This document shows positions 1 to 9,142 of a DNA stretch of 64,000 bases, piece after piece. Below the pieces are notes generated by a model, which saw only the letters and a list, made by a program, of their open reading frames with translations, did no database searches and was not told where the DNA came from. The translations under genes were made by a program, and so were the position numbers. The stretch is from Alteribacter populi (GTDB taxonomy: Bacteria > Bacillota > Bacilli > Bacillales > Salisediminibacteriaceae): positions 766,368 to 830,367 of the forward strand of contig NZ_KZ293963.1 of NCBI RefSeq assembly GCF_002352765.1. The letters run 5' to 3'. How positions within the stretch are numbered: position 1 is the stretch's first letter; the number at the start of each line of letters is the position of its first letter.

Positions 1-1
1 A

Positions 2-1456
2 AATGGGAATGAGCTAATTCTAACAACAGGTTTAGGTTGGAAAAAGAATAGTCATTTGTTTAAGTATTTGCTTGAACAACTTATTGAATGCAATGCTTCA
101 GGTTTATGTATTGAAAAAGGAACAAACACCTCATCCATTCCTCGAGAAATTATTGATCTAGCTAATAAACATCAGTTTCCAATTATCATCTTTCATGAAG
201 AAGTACCATTTGTAGAAATTACACAAGACATTCATTCATTACTTATTAACAAACAATATCAAATGATTTCAGACTTAGAAGACTATTCTCAGCAATTAAA
301 TAAAAAATTACTCGAAATTGACCACTATGAAGAAATTCTAAAGTTTTTTCACCACTATTTAGATGTGCAAATTATCGCTATATTTAACTTGGATGAAATA
401 AAGTTTATCCCGGAAATACCTAGAGAAGAAAGGGATCAACTCTTAAGACATGTAAATGGAGATGAAAGTAAAAATAAGCAACAAATCGCAAGGCAGCCGG
501 TTCAAATTTTAGGAAACCAATATGCCGAGTTAATTATCGTTACTCACACACGAGAATTTACTGAGTTTGACTATTTACTTCTTGACCGTACAACCACTGC
601 CCTTGCACAACATTTATTACGAAATTTATTTGTCGAAGAGAAACAAAGAATGGAAGAAACAGAATGGATGCTTGATTGGCTTGAAGGCCTACACAGCGAG
701 GAAGACATCCGCGAATATCTGTCCTATCACCAATCTGAGTTACAACTAAGCGGTGGTATTGTTTGTGTGTGTAAATTAAATACAAATAGGTCCAGGAATA
801 TAGATAGCACATACTTTAAATTACTTTTTCGAACCATTTTTGAACAATATGGGTTTTATACTTATTCTACAGAGGTCAGGAACCAACTTGTATTTATTTT
901 AGTTAATCAACGAATCCCTACAAATTGGAAACCAAGAATGATCAAAGGCTTTTCTCGTATCAAAAATACCAATTCAACTAAACTTGAAATCTCGTCTATT
1001 TCATTTGGAGTCGGGAAATTTGTTCATAACTTGCGTGATATACATAAAAGTTATCGAGCTGCAAAAGAAACGCTGCTGCTTCAAAATACATTGTCTGAAG
1101 GAAGTAAAAGCTATTTCTATGATGATTTACATTTGTATCATATTATTTCACTAATCAATAAGCATAGCGATCTTCATGAAATTATTATGGAATACTTAGA
1201 ACCAGTAATCGACTATGACAAGAAATACAATGGAGCATTAATGGAAACATTAAAAACTTATTTGGCTTGTAATGGTTCAAAGCAAGAAACAGCTAAAAAG
1301 TTATTTATCGTCCGACAAACGTTGTATCACCGTATTGAAAAATTAGAAAAATTACTCGGGGATAATTTCATGAGCCCTGAAAAACGATTGGTAATTGAGT
1401 TTATGACGATCGCTTATAATTACCTATTTACGTTAGGAGACAAAAACAATGAATGA
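2..1456 (+). CDS. PucR-family transcriptional regulator (5' truncated by window edge)
   Basis: The frame is open from position 2, with no start codon before the window edge, so the TTG at 56 is not the real start and the 5' end lies outside. The first visible residues (NGNELILTTGLGW) fit the end of a PucR N-terminal sensory domain. The middle (about residues 150-350) fits the GGDEF-like region of PucR/CdaR proteins, and the C-terminus carries the PucR helix-turn-helix with the motif QETAKKLFIVRQTLYHRIEKLEKLLG. Such proteins activate or repress adjacent catabolic genes in response to a pathway metabolite. The mmsA-aminotransferase pair starts 225 bp downstream on the same strand behind a terminator, which points to local control of omega-amino-acid or pyrimidine-derived catabolism. 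The inducer is unknown. Confidence 0.85.
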   Translation, partial: NGNELILTTGLGWKKNSHLFKYLLEQLIECNASGLCIEKGTNTSSIPREIIDLANKHQFPIIIFHEEVPFVEITQDIHSLLINKQYQMISDLEDYSQQLNKKLLEIDHYEEILKFFHHYLDVQIIAIFNLDEIKFIPEIPREERDQLLRHVNGDESKNKQQIARQPVQILGNQYAELIIVTHTREFTEFDYLLLDRTTTALAQHLLRNLFVEEKQRMEETEWMLDWLEGLHSEEDIREYLSYHQSELQLSGGIVCVCKLNTNRSRNIDSTYFKLLFRTIFEQYGFYTYSTEVRNQLVFILVNQRIPTNWKPRMIKGFSRIKNTNSTKLEISSISFGVGKFVHNLRDIHKSYRAAKETLLLQNTLSEGSKSYFYDDLHLYHIISLINKHSDLHEIIMEYLEPVIDYDKKYNGALMETLKTYLACNGSKQETAKKLFIVRQTLYHRIEKLEKLLGDNFMSPEKRLVIEFMTIAYNYLFTLGDKNNE

Positions 1457-1474
1457 TCAACCGACAACCTATCT

Positions 1475-1512
1475 CAAAAAGGACTAAAATCTAGTTTTTA
1501 GTCCTTTTTTAA
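1475..1512 (+). terminator. Rho-independent terminator after the PucR gene
   Basis: AAAAAGGACTAAAA pairs with TTTTTAGTCCTTTTTT around a two-base loop, starting 18 bases after the stop codon. It separates the regulator from mmsA, so mmsA needs its own promoter in 1513-1680. Confidence 0.8.
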
Positions 1513-1681
1513 ATGAAAATGACAAATAAAGTTACATTGTTGAAAAATTTATTCATTATGTGGAACCTTTAACCTTGCTGTTTTTACATTATGTCTAATG
1601 AAAGAATGATTTCGTTAATAGATAATAATGGTAACGAATAATATTTTAGAAAATTCTTAATAAAATATAGGAGGTATATTT

Positions 1682-3148
1682 ATGTCAGTAATAAAGAACC
1701 AAACCAATGTGTTAAAAAACTATATTAATGGACGATGGGTAGATTCAAATACCAGTGAAACATTAGAGGTACCGAATCCTGCAACCGGTAAAGTGTTAGC
1801 TCATGTTCCGATCTCAACAAAGGATGATGTAGATAACGCGGTAAAGGCAGCTAATGAAGCATTTACAAAATGGAGAAATGTACCTGTTCCAAAGCGGGCA
1901 AGAATTTTATTTAAGTATCACTATTTATTAACAGAGAACCATGAAGAGCTTGCTAAGCTAGTTGTTCAAGAAAACGGTAAAGCCTATAAAGAAGCGTACG
2001 GGGAAGTGCAACGCGGAATTGAATGTGTTGAATTTGCTGCTGGAGCACCAACATTAATGATGGGAGAATCATTATCTGGTATTGCTGAAGGAATTGATTC
2101 AGAAATGTTCCGTTATCCTCTTGGAGTTGTTGGTGGTATAACGCCGTTTAATTTTCCGATGATGGTCCCGCTTTGGATGTTCCCACTAGCGATTGCATGT
2201 GGAAATACATTTGTACTAAAACCTTCTGAAAGAACACCATTATTAGCTAATAAGCTTGTTGAATTGTTTAGTGAAGCCGGTGCTCCGGATGGAACTTTAA
2301 ACCTTGTTCATGGTGCGCATGAAGTGGTTAATGGATTGTTAGATCACGAGGATATAAGAGCCATTTCTTTTGTTGGTTCACAGCCCGTTGCAAAATATGT
2401 GTACGAACGTGCAGCTTCACAAGGAAAACGTGTCCAAGCACTATCTGGAGCTAAAAACCATCATGTTGTTATGCCTGATGCAGATATGGAAAAAGCTGTT
2501 CAACATATTATTAGTTCTACTTATGGGAGCGCGGGACAACGATGTATGGCATGTAGTGCTGTTGTTGTCGTAGGAGACGGAGAAGAATTTGTTAACGCTT
2601 TGAAAGAAAAAGCAAGTGAATTAACTATTGGAACTGGATTAGACGAGGAAGTTCTTTTAACACCTTTAATTCGACAAGAACACAGAGAAAAGACATTGGA
2701 ATATATTAAAAATGGCGTAAAAGAAGGGGCTTCACTTATTCGGGACGGTCGAAAAGAAATGGATGAGCACAAAGGCGGTTACTTTTTAGGTCCGACCATC
2801 TTTGACCATGTTAATCCCGAGATGACCATCGCAAAAGAAGAGATCTTTGCACCTGTTCTTAGTTTACTACGAGCGAAGGATTTAGATGAAGGCTTAGAGT
2901 ATATTCGAAAATCACGGTTTGGAAATGGTGCAACGATCTATACCAACGATGCACATGCTGTTCGTCAATTCCGAGAAGAAGCTGATGCGGGTATGCTTGG
3001 AATTAATATCGGTGTTCCAGCAACTATGGCATTCTTCCCATTTTCAGGTTGGAAAGATTCATTCTATGGAGATCTTCATGTGAATGGAAAAGATGGAGTG
3101 AACTTCTTTACAAGAAAGAAAATGATTACATCAAGGTTTGACCATTAA
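1682..3148 (+). CDS. mmsA: CoA-acylating (methyl)malonate-semialdehyde dehydrogenase
   Basis: This 488-residue protein has full family length. It resembles MmsA/IolA aldehyde dehydrogenases, which oxidise malonate or methylmalonate semialdehyde to acetyl- or propionyl-CoA with NAD and CoA and loss of CO2. Visible features are PFNFPMMVPLWM in the Rossmann region, the glycine motif FVGSQPVAKYVY, the catalytic Cys288 in GQRCMA, and KEEIFAPVL. A strong ribosome site (AGGAGG, 1670-1675) precedes the ATG. The next gene, a class III aminotransferase, follows after 32 bp, so the pair probably turns beta-alanine or a similar omega-amino acid into a semialdehyde and then an acyl-CoA. In the myo-inositol pathway the same enzyme is IolA, but no iol genes are visible here. 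Confidence 0.9.
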   Translation: MSVIKNQTNVLKNYINGRWVDSNTSETLEVPNPATGKVLAHVPISTKDDVDNAVKAANEAFTKWRNVPVPKRARILFKYHYLLTENHEELAKLVVQENGKAYKEAYGEVQRGIECVEFAAGAPTLMMGESLSGIAEGIDSEMFRYPLGVVGGITPFNFPMMVPLWMFPLAIACGNTFVLKPSERTPLLANKLVELFSEAGAPDGTLNLVHGAHEVVNGLLDHEDIRAISFVGSQPVAKYVYERAASQGKRVQALSGAKNHHVVMPDADMEKAVQHIISSTYGSAGQRCMACSAVVVVGDGEEFVNALKEKASELTIGTGLDEEVLLTPLIRQEHREKTLEYIKNGVKEGASLIRDGRKEMDEHKGGYFLGPTIFDHVNPEMTIAKEEIFAPVLSLLRAKDLDEGLEYIRKSRFGNGATIYTNDAHAVRQFREEADAGMLGINIGVPATMAFFPFSGWKDSFYGDLHVNGKDGVNFFTRKKMITSRFDH

Positions 3149-3180
3149 GCAATCCTTGATTGTGAGGAGGAGGATTTTGT

Positions 3181-4536
3181 ATGGAGAAAATTAACCATGA
3201 ACAAACTTCCCAAAAAAAGGATGAACAATATATTTGGCACTCAATGAAGCCTTATAACCCTGATGGAACTATGGTTATAAAGAAAGCTGAAGGAGCTTGG
3301 GTAACAGATATAAATGGTAACAAATATTTAGATGCGATGGCCGGATTATGGTGTGTGAATGTAGGCTATGGACGAACAGAATTAGCTGAAGCAGCTTACA
3401 AACAGTTAAAAGAATTAGCTTATTTCCCTTTAACACAAAGTCATTTACCTGCAATCGAATTAGGTGAAAAGCTCAACTCTATGTTAGATGGTGAGTACGT
3501 AATATTCTTTTCAAATAGTGGGTCTGAAGCAAATGAAACGGCTTTTAAAATAGCACGTCAATACCACCAGCAAAATGGCGACCACCATCGTTATAAATTC
3601 ATTTCCAGGTACCGCGCTTATCATGGTAGTTCAATGGGGGCACTTGCTGCAACAGGTCAGGCTCAACGTAAATATAAATATGAGCCCTTAGCACAAGGAT
3701 TCATTCATGTTGCCCCTCCAGATTTATATCGCTCTAATGATCAAATCGACGGTAAACCTGAAGAACTAGAATCTGTGAAAGACATTGACCGAGTTATGAC
3801 TTGGGAATTAAGTGAAACGGTTGCTGGTGTTATTATGGAGCCCATCATTACTGGCGGTGGCGTTCTTATTCCACCTGAAAGTTACATGTCAGCTGTAAAA
3901 AAAGCATGCGAAAAGCATGGTGCACTGCTTATTGTTGACGAAGTGATTTGTGGATTTGGTCGAACCGGTAAACCCTTTGGCTTCATGAACTATGATGTAA
4001 AACCAGATATTATAACAATGGCTAAAGGGCTGACAAGTGGTTATCTTCCACTGTCTGCAACAGCTGTGCGAAAAGACCTCTACGAAGCATTTAAAGGGTC
4101 AGATGAGTATGAGTATTTCCGTCACGTTAATACATTTGGCGGAAGCCCAGCAGCATGTGCATTAGCATTAAAAAACCTTGAAATAATTGAAAGGGAAAAC
4201 CTCTCTGATCGCTCAAGAAAATTAGGAGAACAAGTTAGTAGTGAACTTAGCAAGCTGTTACAGTCTCATCCTTATGTAGGAGATGTTCGTGGTAAAGGCC
4301 TTCTTATAGGAATTGAGCTTGTAAATGATAAGAAGACTAAAGAACCCATTGATGAGAAAGTGGTCAACAAAGTCATTGCTTCATGTAAGGAAAATGGGCT
4401 TATTATTGGTAAAAATGGTGCTACTGTAGCCGGATTTACAAATGTCCTTACTCTTGCACCGCCATTAAACATTAGGGAAGAAGACCTGTCCTTTATTATT
4501 AGCACACTATCAAATGCATTGAATGAAGTGAAATAA
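3181..4536 (+). CDS. Class III (omega-amino acid:pyruvate-type) aminotransferase
   Basis: This 451-residue PLP-dependent fold type I enzyme has SGSEANETAFKIAR (cofactor phosphate site), the DEVICGFGRTG motif with the PLP-binding Asp, and Lys282 in MAKGLTSGY as the Schiff-base lysine. The family includes beta-alanine:pyruvate, taurine:pyruvate and related aminotransferases, and the exact substrate cannot be read from the sequence. The ribosome site GAGGAGGA lies 8 bases before the ATG. Co-transcription with mmsA is likely, and MmsA would consume the semialdehyde product, so beta-alanine is the favoured amino donor. Glutamate-1-semialdehyde aminomutase is unlikely given this context. Confidence 0.88.
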   Translation: MEKINHEQTSQKKDEQYIWHSMKPYNPDGTMVIKKAEGAWVTDINGNKYLDAMAGLWCVNVGYGRTELAEAAYKQLKELAYFPLTQSHLPAIELGEKLNSMLDGEYVIFFSNSGSEANETAFKIARQYHQQNGDHHRYKFISRYRAYHGSSMGALAATGQAQRKYKYEPLAQGFIHVAPPDLYRSNDQIDGKPEELESVKDIDRVMTWELSETVAGVIMEPIITGGGVLIPPESYMSAVKKACEKHGALLIVDEVICGFGRTGKPFGFMNYDVKPDIITMAKGLTSGYLPLSATAVRKDLYEAFKGSDEYEYFRHVNTFGGSPAACALALKNLEIIERENLSDRSRKLGEQVSSELSKLLQSHPYVGDVRGKGLLIGIELVNDKKTKEPIDEKVVNKVIASCKENGLIIGKNGATVAGFTNVLTLAPPLNIREEDLSFIISTLSNALNEVK

Positions 4537-4692
4537 GAATAAGGGAGGAAACGTAGGTGCATTGTTGAAATTGCTTTTCCAATGCTACTGATGCCTAATT
4601 GACCACGCAGCTTATTCGCGAAGTAACGCCGTTGCTTGTGCTAGATATTAAAATGTAAATTTTACACATTTTCAGCTCTAAATAAAAGCTTG
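4537..4692 (+). other. Operon tail with ribosome site but no ORF (possible deleted gene)
   Basis: Just after the aminotransferase stop there is a good Shine-Dalgarno sequence (AAGGGAGGAAA, 4541-4551), but every start behind it meets a stop within about 15 codons. The shared terminator lies beyond. This looks like the remnant of a third operon gene, which is an inference. No protein family can be recognised in it. Confidence 0.3.
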
Positions 4693-4742
4693 AAGTACTT
4701 GTAATCAATGGTTAGATTTATTGATTACAAGTACTTTTTTTA
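4693..4742 (+). terminator. Rho-independent terminator of the mmsA-aminotransferase operon
   Basis: AAGTACTTGTAATCAA (4693-4708) pairs perfectly with TTGATTACAAGTACTT (4721-4736), followed by a T run. Confidence 0.85.
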
Positions 4743-4930
4743 CATAACATGGGATGTATATGTGTAGTTTAATAACAATAAAGGGAAGCTAGAAGTGTGA
4801 CATACAGTTTCGTATATTCAATAAGAAAGAAAAATCGTTTGAGGATTTATGTTTTTGTAAGAAGAGTCAAAAAAGGTAGGAACTATATAGATCCAAGTTT
4901 TTGAAGACTGTTATCTAAGGAGTGGTAAAG

Positions 4931-5443
4931 TTGAAACCTAAAATGGTAAAAGAATCGAAGGTTATTAAAACCCACCTAGTTCTACCTAACGAAACAAACA
5001 ATCATAGTACTTTGTTTGGTGGCATCTTAATGAGGAACGTCGATGAAGTTGCGTCGATAAGCGCAAGAATGCATTGTAGATCAGAAGTGGTTACAGCTTC
5101 TACCGATTCTGTTGACTTCTTGCACCCAATTTTCCAAACTGATTCGGTGTCATTAGAGTCTTTTGTTACATGGACTGGGAAAACGTCTATGGAAATTTTC
5201 GTTAAAGTTATCGCTGAGAATTTTGAAACAGGTGAGAGAAGAATAGCAGCTACTGCCTTTATTACTTTTGTCAGTCTAGGAGAAGATGGAAAACCAACTG
5301 CTGTTCCAGAAGTAACTCCAGAAACAGAGGAGGAAAAAAAGCTTCACGAGACTGGTTTAGATCGTGCAAAAATACGAAAGGAACGTAGAAAACAAAGTAA
5401 AGAATTGGCTGAATTTATTACAACTGATAAACCTTGGGAATAG
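4931..5443 (+). CDS. Acyl-CoA thioesterase, hotdog fold (YkhA-like)
   Basis: Residues such as NHSTLFGGILMRNVDEVASISA, followed by a conserved TASTDSVDFLHPI segment, mark a single hotdog domain of the acyl-CoA thioester hydrolase (YkhA/YciA) type. A charged C-terminal tail is rich in Glu and Lys. The enzyme hydrolyses acyl-CoA to free acid and CoA in the cytoplasm, and its chain-length preference is unknown. I chose the TTG at 4931 because the ribosome site AAGGAG (4917-4922) overlaps the alternative GTG at 4922 and would leave it no spacing. The protein is then 170 residues. The gene stands alone behind the terminator at 4693-4742. Confidence 0.85.
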   Translation: MKPKMVKESKVIKTHLVLPNETNNHSTLFGGILMRNVDEVASISARMHCRSEVVTASTDSVDFLHPIFQTDSVSLESFVTWTGKTSMEIFVKVIAENFETGERRIAATAFITFVSLGEDGKPTAVPEVTPETEEEKKLHETGLDRAKIRKERRKQSKELAEFITTDKPWE

Positions 5444-5764
5444 TTTTTTTAAGAACTTAGGTTAGGAATAATTGACATAGAAACCATAGAAATCAACACA
5501 TCAACATTAAGTTAAAAGATTTTCTTCTTAACCAATTCTTTCATTTTTCACAACCTAACTTCATAAATCACACTCTACTCATTCAATTATAATCAAAACG
5601 TTATAACATGCTACCCTTATCTGTTGTGAGAAAAGTATTGAGTAAGCTCACACCTAGAACCAGTTATAATTGGGTAATCGATTAACTTTGTAATATGGAT
5701 ATGCCTCTAAAAATAAATTGAAATGAAGACTATTTTGTTATTTTGTAAAAGGGGGAGAGCGTTT
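5444..5764. other. Intergenic region without recognised features
   Basis: About 320 AT-rich bases. There is no ORF with a ribosome site, and no convincing terminator follows the thioesterase. The promoter of the dehydrogenase pair must lie here, but I see no clear -35/-10 pair. Confidence 0.5.
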
Positions 5765-6349
5765 ATGATCCGAAAAAAAATGAGGCCAGCATATATTCGT
5801 TCCCGTCCTTTAGACGGAAGAGCACAAATCTGTTACACAAAAAAGGAATGGGATGAGTTGAATCAACAACAGGTAACAGTGTTTTCAGAACTTAAATTTG
5901 AGAGCAAATTTATTGAGGTTCTCCGTGAAGCAGTTAGTACGATTTTCCCTGGTGCAAAACATGCTGGAGTTGCACGATTTATTTTACAATCACTACGGAC
6001 TGTCCATCAACAGGATATAGCAACTTATGAAAATGGATTAAAGCAATTGGAGCAACTAGCGAAATCAACGTTCGGCAAATCATTTAGAAGACTTTCCGAA
6101 AATAATAGAGCTAGCATTCTTCAAAAGCTTGAAGGTACTGAATTTTTTGAGCTACTCAGGGAGCATACGATGCAAGGGATGTTTGCGGATCCTAAGTATG
6201 GTGGGAATCGCAACATGATCGGATGGAAGTTAATTGACTATCCCGGTACCAGATTTCACCCAATTACCCACACTAGTCGAGGTTGGAAAACAGAGGATAT
6301 CGTTAGCTTGAGAGGAGATGTTAGGAAAAACAATGGCAAAAAAATATGA
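5765..6349 (+). CDS. Gluconate 2-dehydrogenase subunit 3 family protein
   Basis: The protein of 194 residues matches the small, gamma or hitch-hiker subunit family that pairs with GMC/FAD dehydrogenases (TIFPGAKHAGVARFI, FFELLREHTMQGMFADPKYGGNRNMIGWKLIDYPG). The chosen ATG has the ribosome site AAAGGGGGAG about 8 bases upstream; the earlier ATG at 5723 has none. Classical members carry a twin-arginine signal and export the complex. Here the N-terminus (MIRKKMRPAYIRSRPLDGR) has basic residues but no following hydrophobic stretch, so export is not evident. The 3' end overlaps the GMC gene by 17 bases, which implies translational coupling and a stoichiometric complex. Confidence 0.8.
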   Translation: MIRKKMRPAYIRSRPLDGRAQICYTKKEWDELNQQQVTVFSELKFESKFIEVLREAVSTIFPGAKHAGVARFILQSLRTVHQQDIATYENGLKQLEQLAKSTFGKSFRRLSENNRASILQKLEGTEFFELLREHTMQGMFADPKYGGNRNMIGWKLIDYPGTRFHPITHTSRGWKTEDIVSLRGDVRKNNGKKI

Positions 6350-8006
6350 TGCTGATGTCGTTATCGTCGGCTGTGGTTGTGCAGGGGGGATATTAGCAAG
6401 GGAACTTACAGACGCTGGTCTTCATGTGATTTCATTAGAGCGAGGACCTGATATTAGTTCCGAGGAATATTCCATGGATGAATTAAAGTTCCCTATTCGG
6501 AACAAAGTTTTGTGGGGCCCACAGGATGAACCACGCTTTACTTGGAGATCAGACGGTAGTAATTCTACGGAACGAGTTATTACGGGATGGAATGGATGGG
6601 GACCAGGGGGAGATCACCTCCATTGGGGAGCACAATCATGGAGATTCCAGCCTGCTACTTTTGAAGCTAGAAGTGTATTTGGTCAAGTGGAGAATGGAGC
6701 GATAGTAGATTGGCCAATATCCTATGACGATTTAGAACCATATTATCAAAGATTTGAAGAGAGAGTAGGCATAAGTGGAGACCACACTAAAGATCCCTTC
6801 CATCCTCCACGTACAAAACCATACCCCATGCCCCCAACTGTACCTAGCTATGCCACTCGACATTTTGTAACAGCAGCAAAAGCCTTAGGTTACGACCCCT
6901 TTCCGGTACCAGGTGCCATTAACTCCACTGATTATAATGGCAGGTTCGCCTGCGGTTATTGTGGTTTTTGCCAAAGCTATGGCTGTACTGTAGAAGCGAA
7001 GGGTGATGTGGGACTGACGGAAATTCGCAAAGCTAGGCATAACTCTAATTTTGAACTCCGTTTTCACAGCCGTGCATTTGAAGTCGCTGTTGATATACAC
7101 GGTCATGCCGAAGGAGTAAAATATTTTGATAAAAACAAGGATGTGCAGCATGTGACTGGGCGACTTGTAATAATTGCAGCAAATTACTTAGAGTCTACTC
7201 ATTTAATGCTTCTTTCGAAATCTGCACTATTCCCTAATGGCATTGCCAACAACGGTGGCCAAGTAGGACGTTATTTTCATATGCGCGACATTACCCAGTT
7301 GATTGGAATTTTCGACGAGCCGATGAATTCCTTTATTGGACCAACTCCAAGATGGGCAGTGAACAAATTTGCTGATGATAATTTTTCTCCCGAAGAGTAT
7401 GGAGAAGATTTTGTAATGGGCGGAAATATTACTGGAGCAGATCAACATGGCCTGGCTGGTCAGCCAATAGAATTCACAGGTGCACCAACTCCAGAAGGCA
7501 TCCCAAACTGGGGTGAAGCATATAAGAAATTTATATCAAAAGCATATACTCACCATTACAACTCTCGAATTTACTTAACAGAACCCCCTCAAGACGATAA
7601 ACATATTGACTTAGACCCTAATGTAAAGGATTCCTTTGGATTACCAGTACCTCGAGTAACCTTTGACTGGCATCATCAAACCTCAAAACAGCACGCCTTT
7701 TTACGTCAGCGAGCGTATGAAATATATGAAAAGGCAGGTGCACTTCACATTTGGGGCGGTGAATTGGGGGATCCATGGGTACTAAACAGTCATGCAGGGG
7801 GAACGACCAGAATGGGGGAAAACCCTGAGGAATCTGTTGTGAATCGCTACTGTCAAACTCATGAAATAAACAATCTTTTCGTTGTTGGAAGTTCCTCATT
7901 TCCAACTATCGGGGCTTATAATCCTGGGGAAACCGTGGGAGCACTGGCCTACTGGGTAGCCGAATTTATTAAGAAGGAAGCAAAAGTAGGGAAGGTGTTT
8001 AATTGA
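6333..8006 (+). CDS. GMC-family FAD oxidoreductase (sugar/polyol dehydrogenase large subunit)
   Basis: Of 557 residues, the N-terminal VIVGCGCAGG (Gly13, 15, 18) binds FAD. The C-terminal SHAGGTTRMG (His487) and AYNPGETVGA (Asn530) are the GMC catalytic and FAD-contact motifs. A cysteine cluster (C207, C210, C213, C218 in CGYCGFCQSYGC) sits where FAD-glucose dehydrogenase catalytic subunits carry an iron-sulfur ligand motif, so an Fe-S cluster is plausible but inferred. The start at 6333 was preferred to ATG 6318 because TTAGGA gives proper spacing, whereas GAGAGGAG lies only one to two bases before 6318. The partner subunit is upstream. No cytochrome c subunit follows. The substrate is unknown. 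Confidence 0.85.
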   Translation: MAKKYDADVVIVGCGCAGGILARELTDAGLHVISLERGPDISSEEYSMDELKFPIRNKVLWGPQDEPRFTWRSDGSNSTERVITGWNGWGPGGDHLHWGAQSWRFQPATFEARSVFGQVENGAIVDWPISYDDLEPYYQRFEERVGISGDHTKDPFHPPRTKPYPMPPTVPSYATRHFVTAAKALGYDPFPVPGAINSTDYNGRFACGYCGFCQSYGCTVEAKGDVGLTEIRKARHNSNFELRFHSRAFEVAVDIHGHAEGVKYFDKNKDVQHVTGRLVIIAANYLESTHLMLLSKSALFPNGIANNGGQVGRYFHMRDITQLIGIFDEPMNSFIGPTPRWAVNKFADDNFSPEEYGEDFVMGGNITGADQHGLAGQPIEFTGAPTPEGIPNWGEAYKKFISKAYTHHYNSRIYLTEPPQDDKHIDLDPNVKDSFGLPVPRVTFDWHHQTSKQHAFLRQRAYEIYEKAGALHIWGGELGDPWVLNSHAGGTTRMGENPEESVVNRYCQTHEINNLFVVGSSSFPTIGAYNPGETVGALAYWVAEFIKKEAKVGKVFN

Positions 8007-8163
8007 ATAATAAATTATGCCAAAGCAATAATTATGTAACTCAATTATTTGTTTAAATCCTCATCCTCGAAAGTTAAACGATGACTAATGTTACATTTTG
8101 AAAAAAACTTCAAACTTGTTAAATTAAAAAAAGTTCAGCTAAAAAAGGTACGTTAATAAGTTA

Positions 8164-8783
8164 ATGAGTACCAATAATGTAAATAGGAGGACTAGAGGTA
8201 GCTGGAAAAGCAAATATACCGTTAATGAAGATTATTTCAAGACATGGTCAAACAATATGGCGTATATTTTAGGTTTTTTTGTGGCAGATGGTTGTATTAC
8301 TAAAGATCTTCAAACAATCATTTTCGTTCAAAAGGACATTGAAATTTTACACAATTTAAGAAAAGAACTAAATTCTACACACAGGACTTTTTAAATGAAA
8401 AGACAGGGGTTCATTCTCTTAATATTAATAGTAAAATTATGAAAGAAGATTTAATTAAGTTGCATGGGATACACTCTTGTAAGTCAAATATCATAGATTT
8501 CCCGTATGTTCCCAATGAATATATGAGCCATTTTATCAGGGGATATTTTGCTGGAGATGGAAGTATTAATTATCGAGGATACACTATTTGTTTTGTAGGT
8601 GGATCGGAATCATTTTTCACATCTTTAGATGAAATATTTAGTGAAAAAGGCTACAATACCCGATTAAAAAAGTAAAACAACAAAAATTACCTAAAATTGT
8701 TTATCAGCGGGAAAAAATCGGTTAGCGAAAGTATAAAGAATTTCCAGAAGTATAAATTAAATCGTAGCGGGGTAGAGAGTTAA
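8164..8783 (+). pseudogene. Decayed LAGLIDADG homing endonuclease
   Basis: Two LAGLIDADG-type helices are readable: AYILGFFVADGCI near 8250-8290 in frame 1, and HFIRGYFAGDGSI near 8530-8570 in frame 3. The reading frame shifts around 8373-8388 (LNSTHRTF-stop versus YTQDFLNEKTGVHSLN). An in-frame TAA at 8673-8675 then interrupts it before a plausible tail (FISGKKSVSESIKNFQKY) that ends at 8781-8783. An intact protein of about 200 residues, a typical two-motif monomeric endonuclease, therefore seems to have been broken by one indel and one nonsense change. No intron or intein halves are evident on either side, so it may be a freestanding gene or an orphan left after intron loss. Confidence 0.75.
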
Positions 8784-9142
8784 TATTTTTTCTACCCTAA
8801 TTATTTTTTGTTAGTTTACATAATATATATTATAGGAGCCAACAAAAATAAGTAAAATCCAGTATCAAAAGATAAGTAAACTCAATATTTTGAGACAGGA
8901 TAAATTTTTTAAACAACAATCAATAGTTTCCATAAACATCGAGTGATTCGTTAATAAGTCGTTGATTTATCCCGGTTAGTCCATACTGATCTGAAGTTAT
9001 CAAACTCCACAATACGGTTTCATTTCACTTTAAATCAAGTTGTCTCATTTCACATTGTGCCCTTTCTCAGAAGGTTTTGTGAATGGTTGGCAGCTTCTAT
9101 AACCGTCTCATTTGATCATTGAGATCACAATAAACGTCGGTT
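8784..9142. other. Non-coding decay region
   Basis: No ORF is supported here. Variants of the string TGAAATGAGAC occur several times on the minus strand (about 9020-9060 and near 9110) and could be the degenerate end of a mobile element. I see no transposase to support that. Confidence 0.3.

Noticed and set aside
56..58. TTG at 56 as the start of the PucR gene
   Set aside because: The frame is open to the window edge and upstream residues fit the PucR sensor domain.
1561..1580. Possible sigma-54 promoter before mmsA (TGGAAC and TTGCT)
   Set aside because: The GG and GC elements are three bases too far apart for sigma-54, and PucR-type regulators do not need it.
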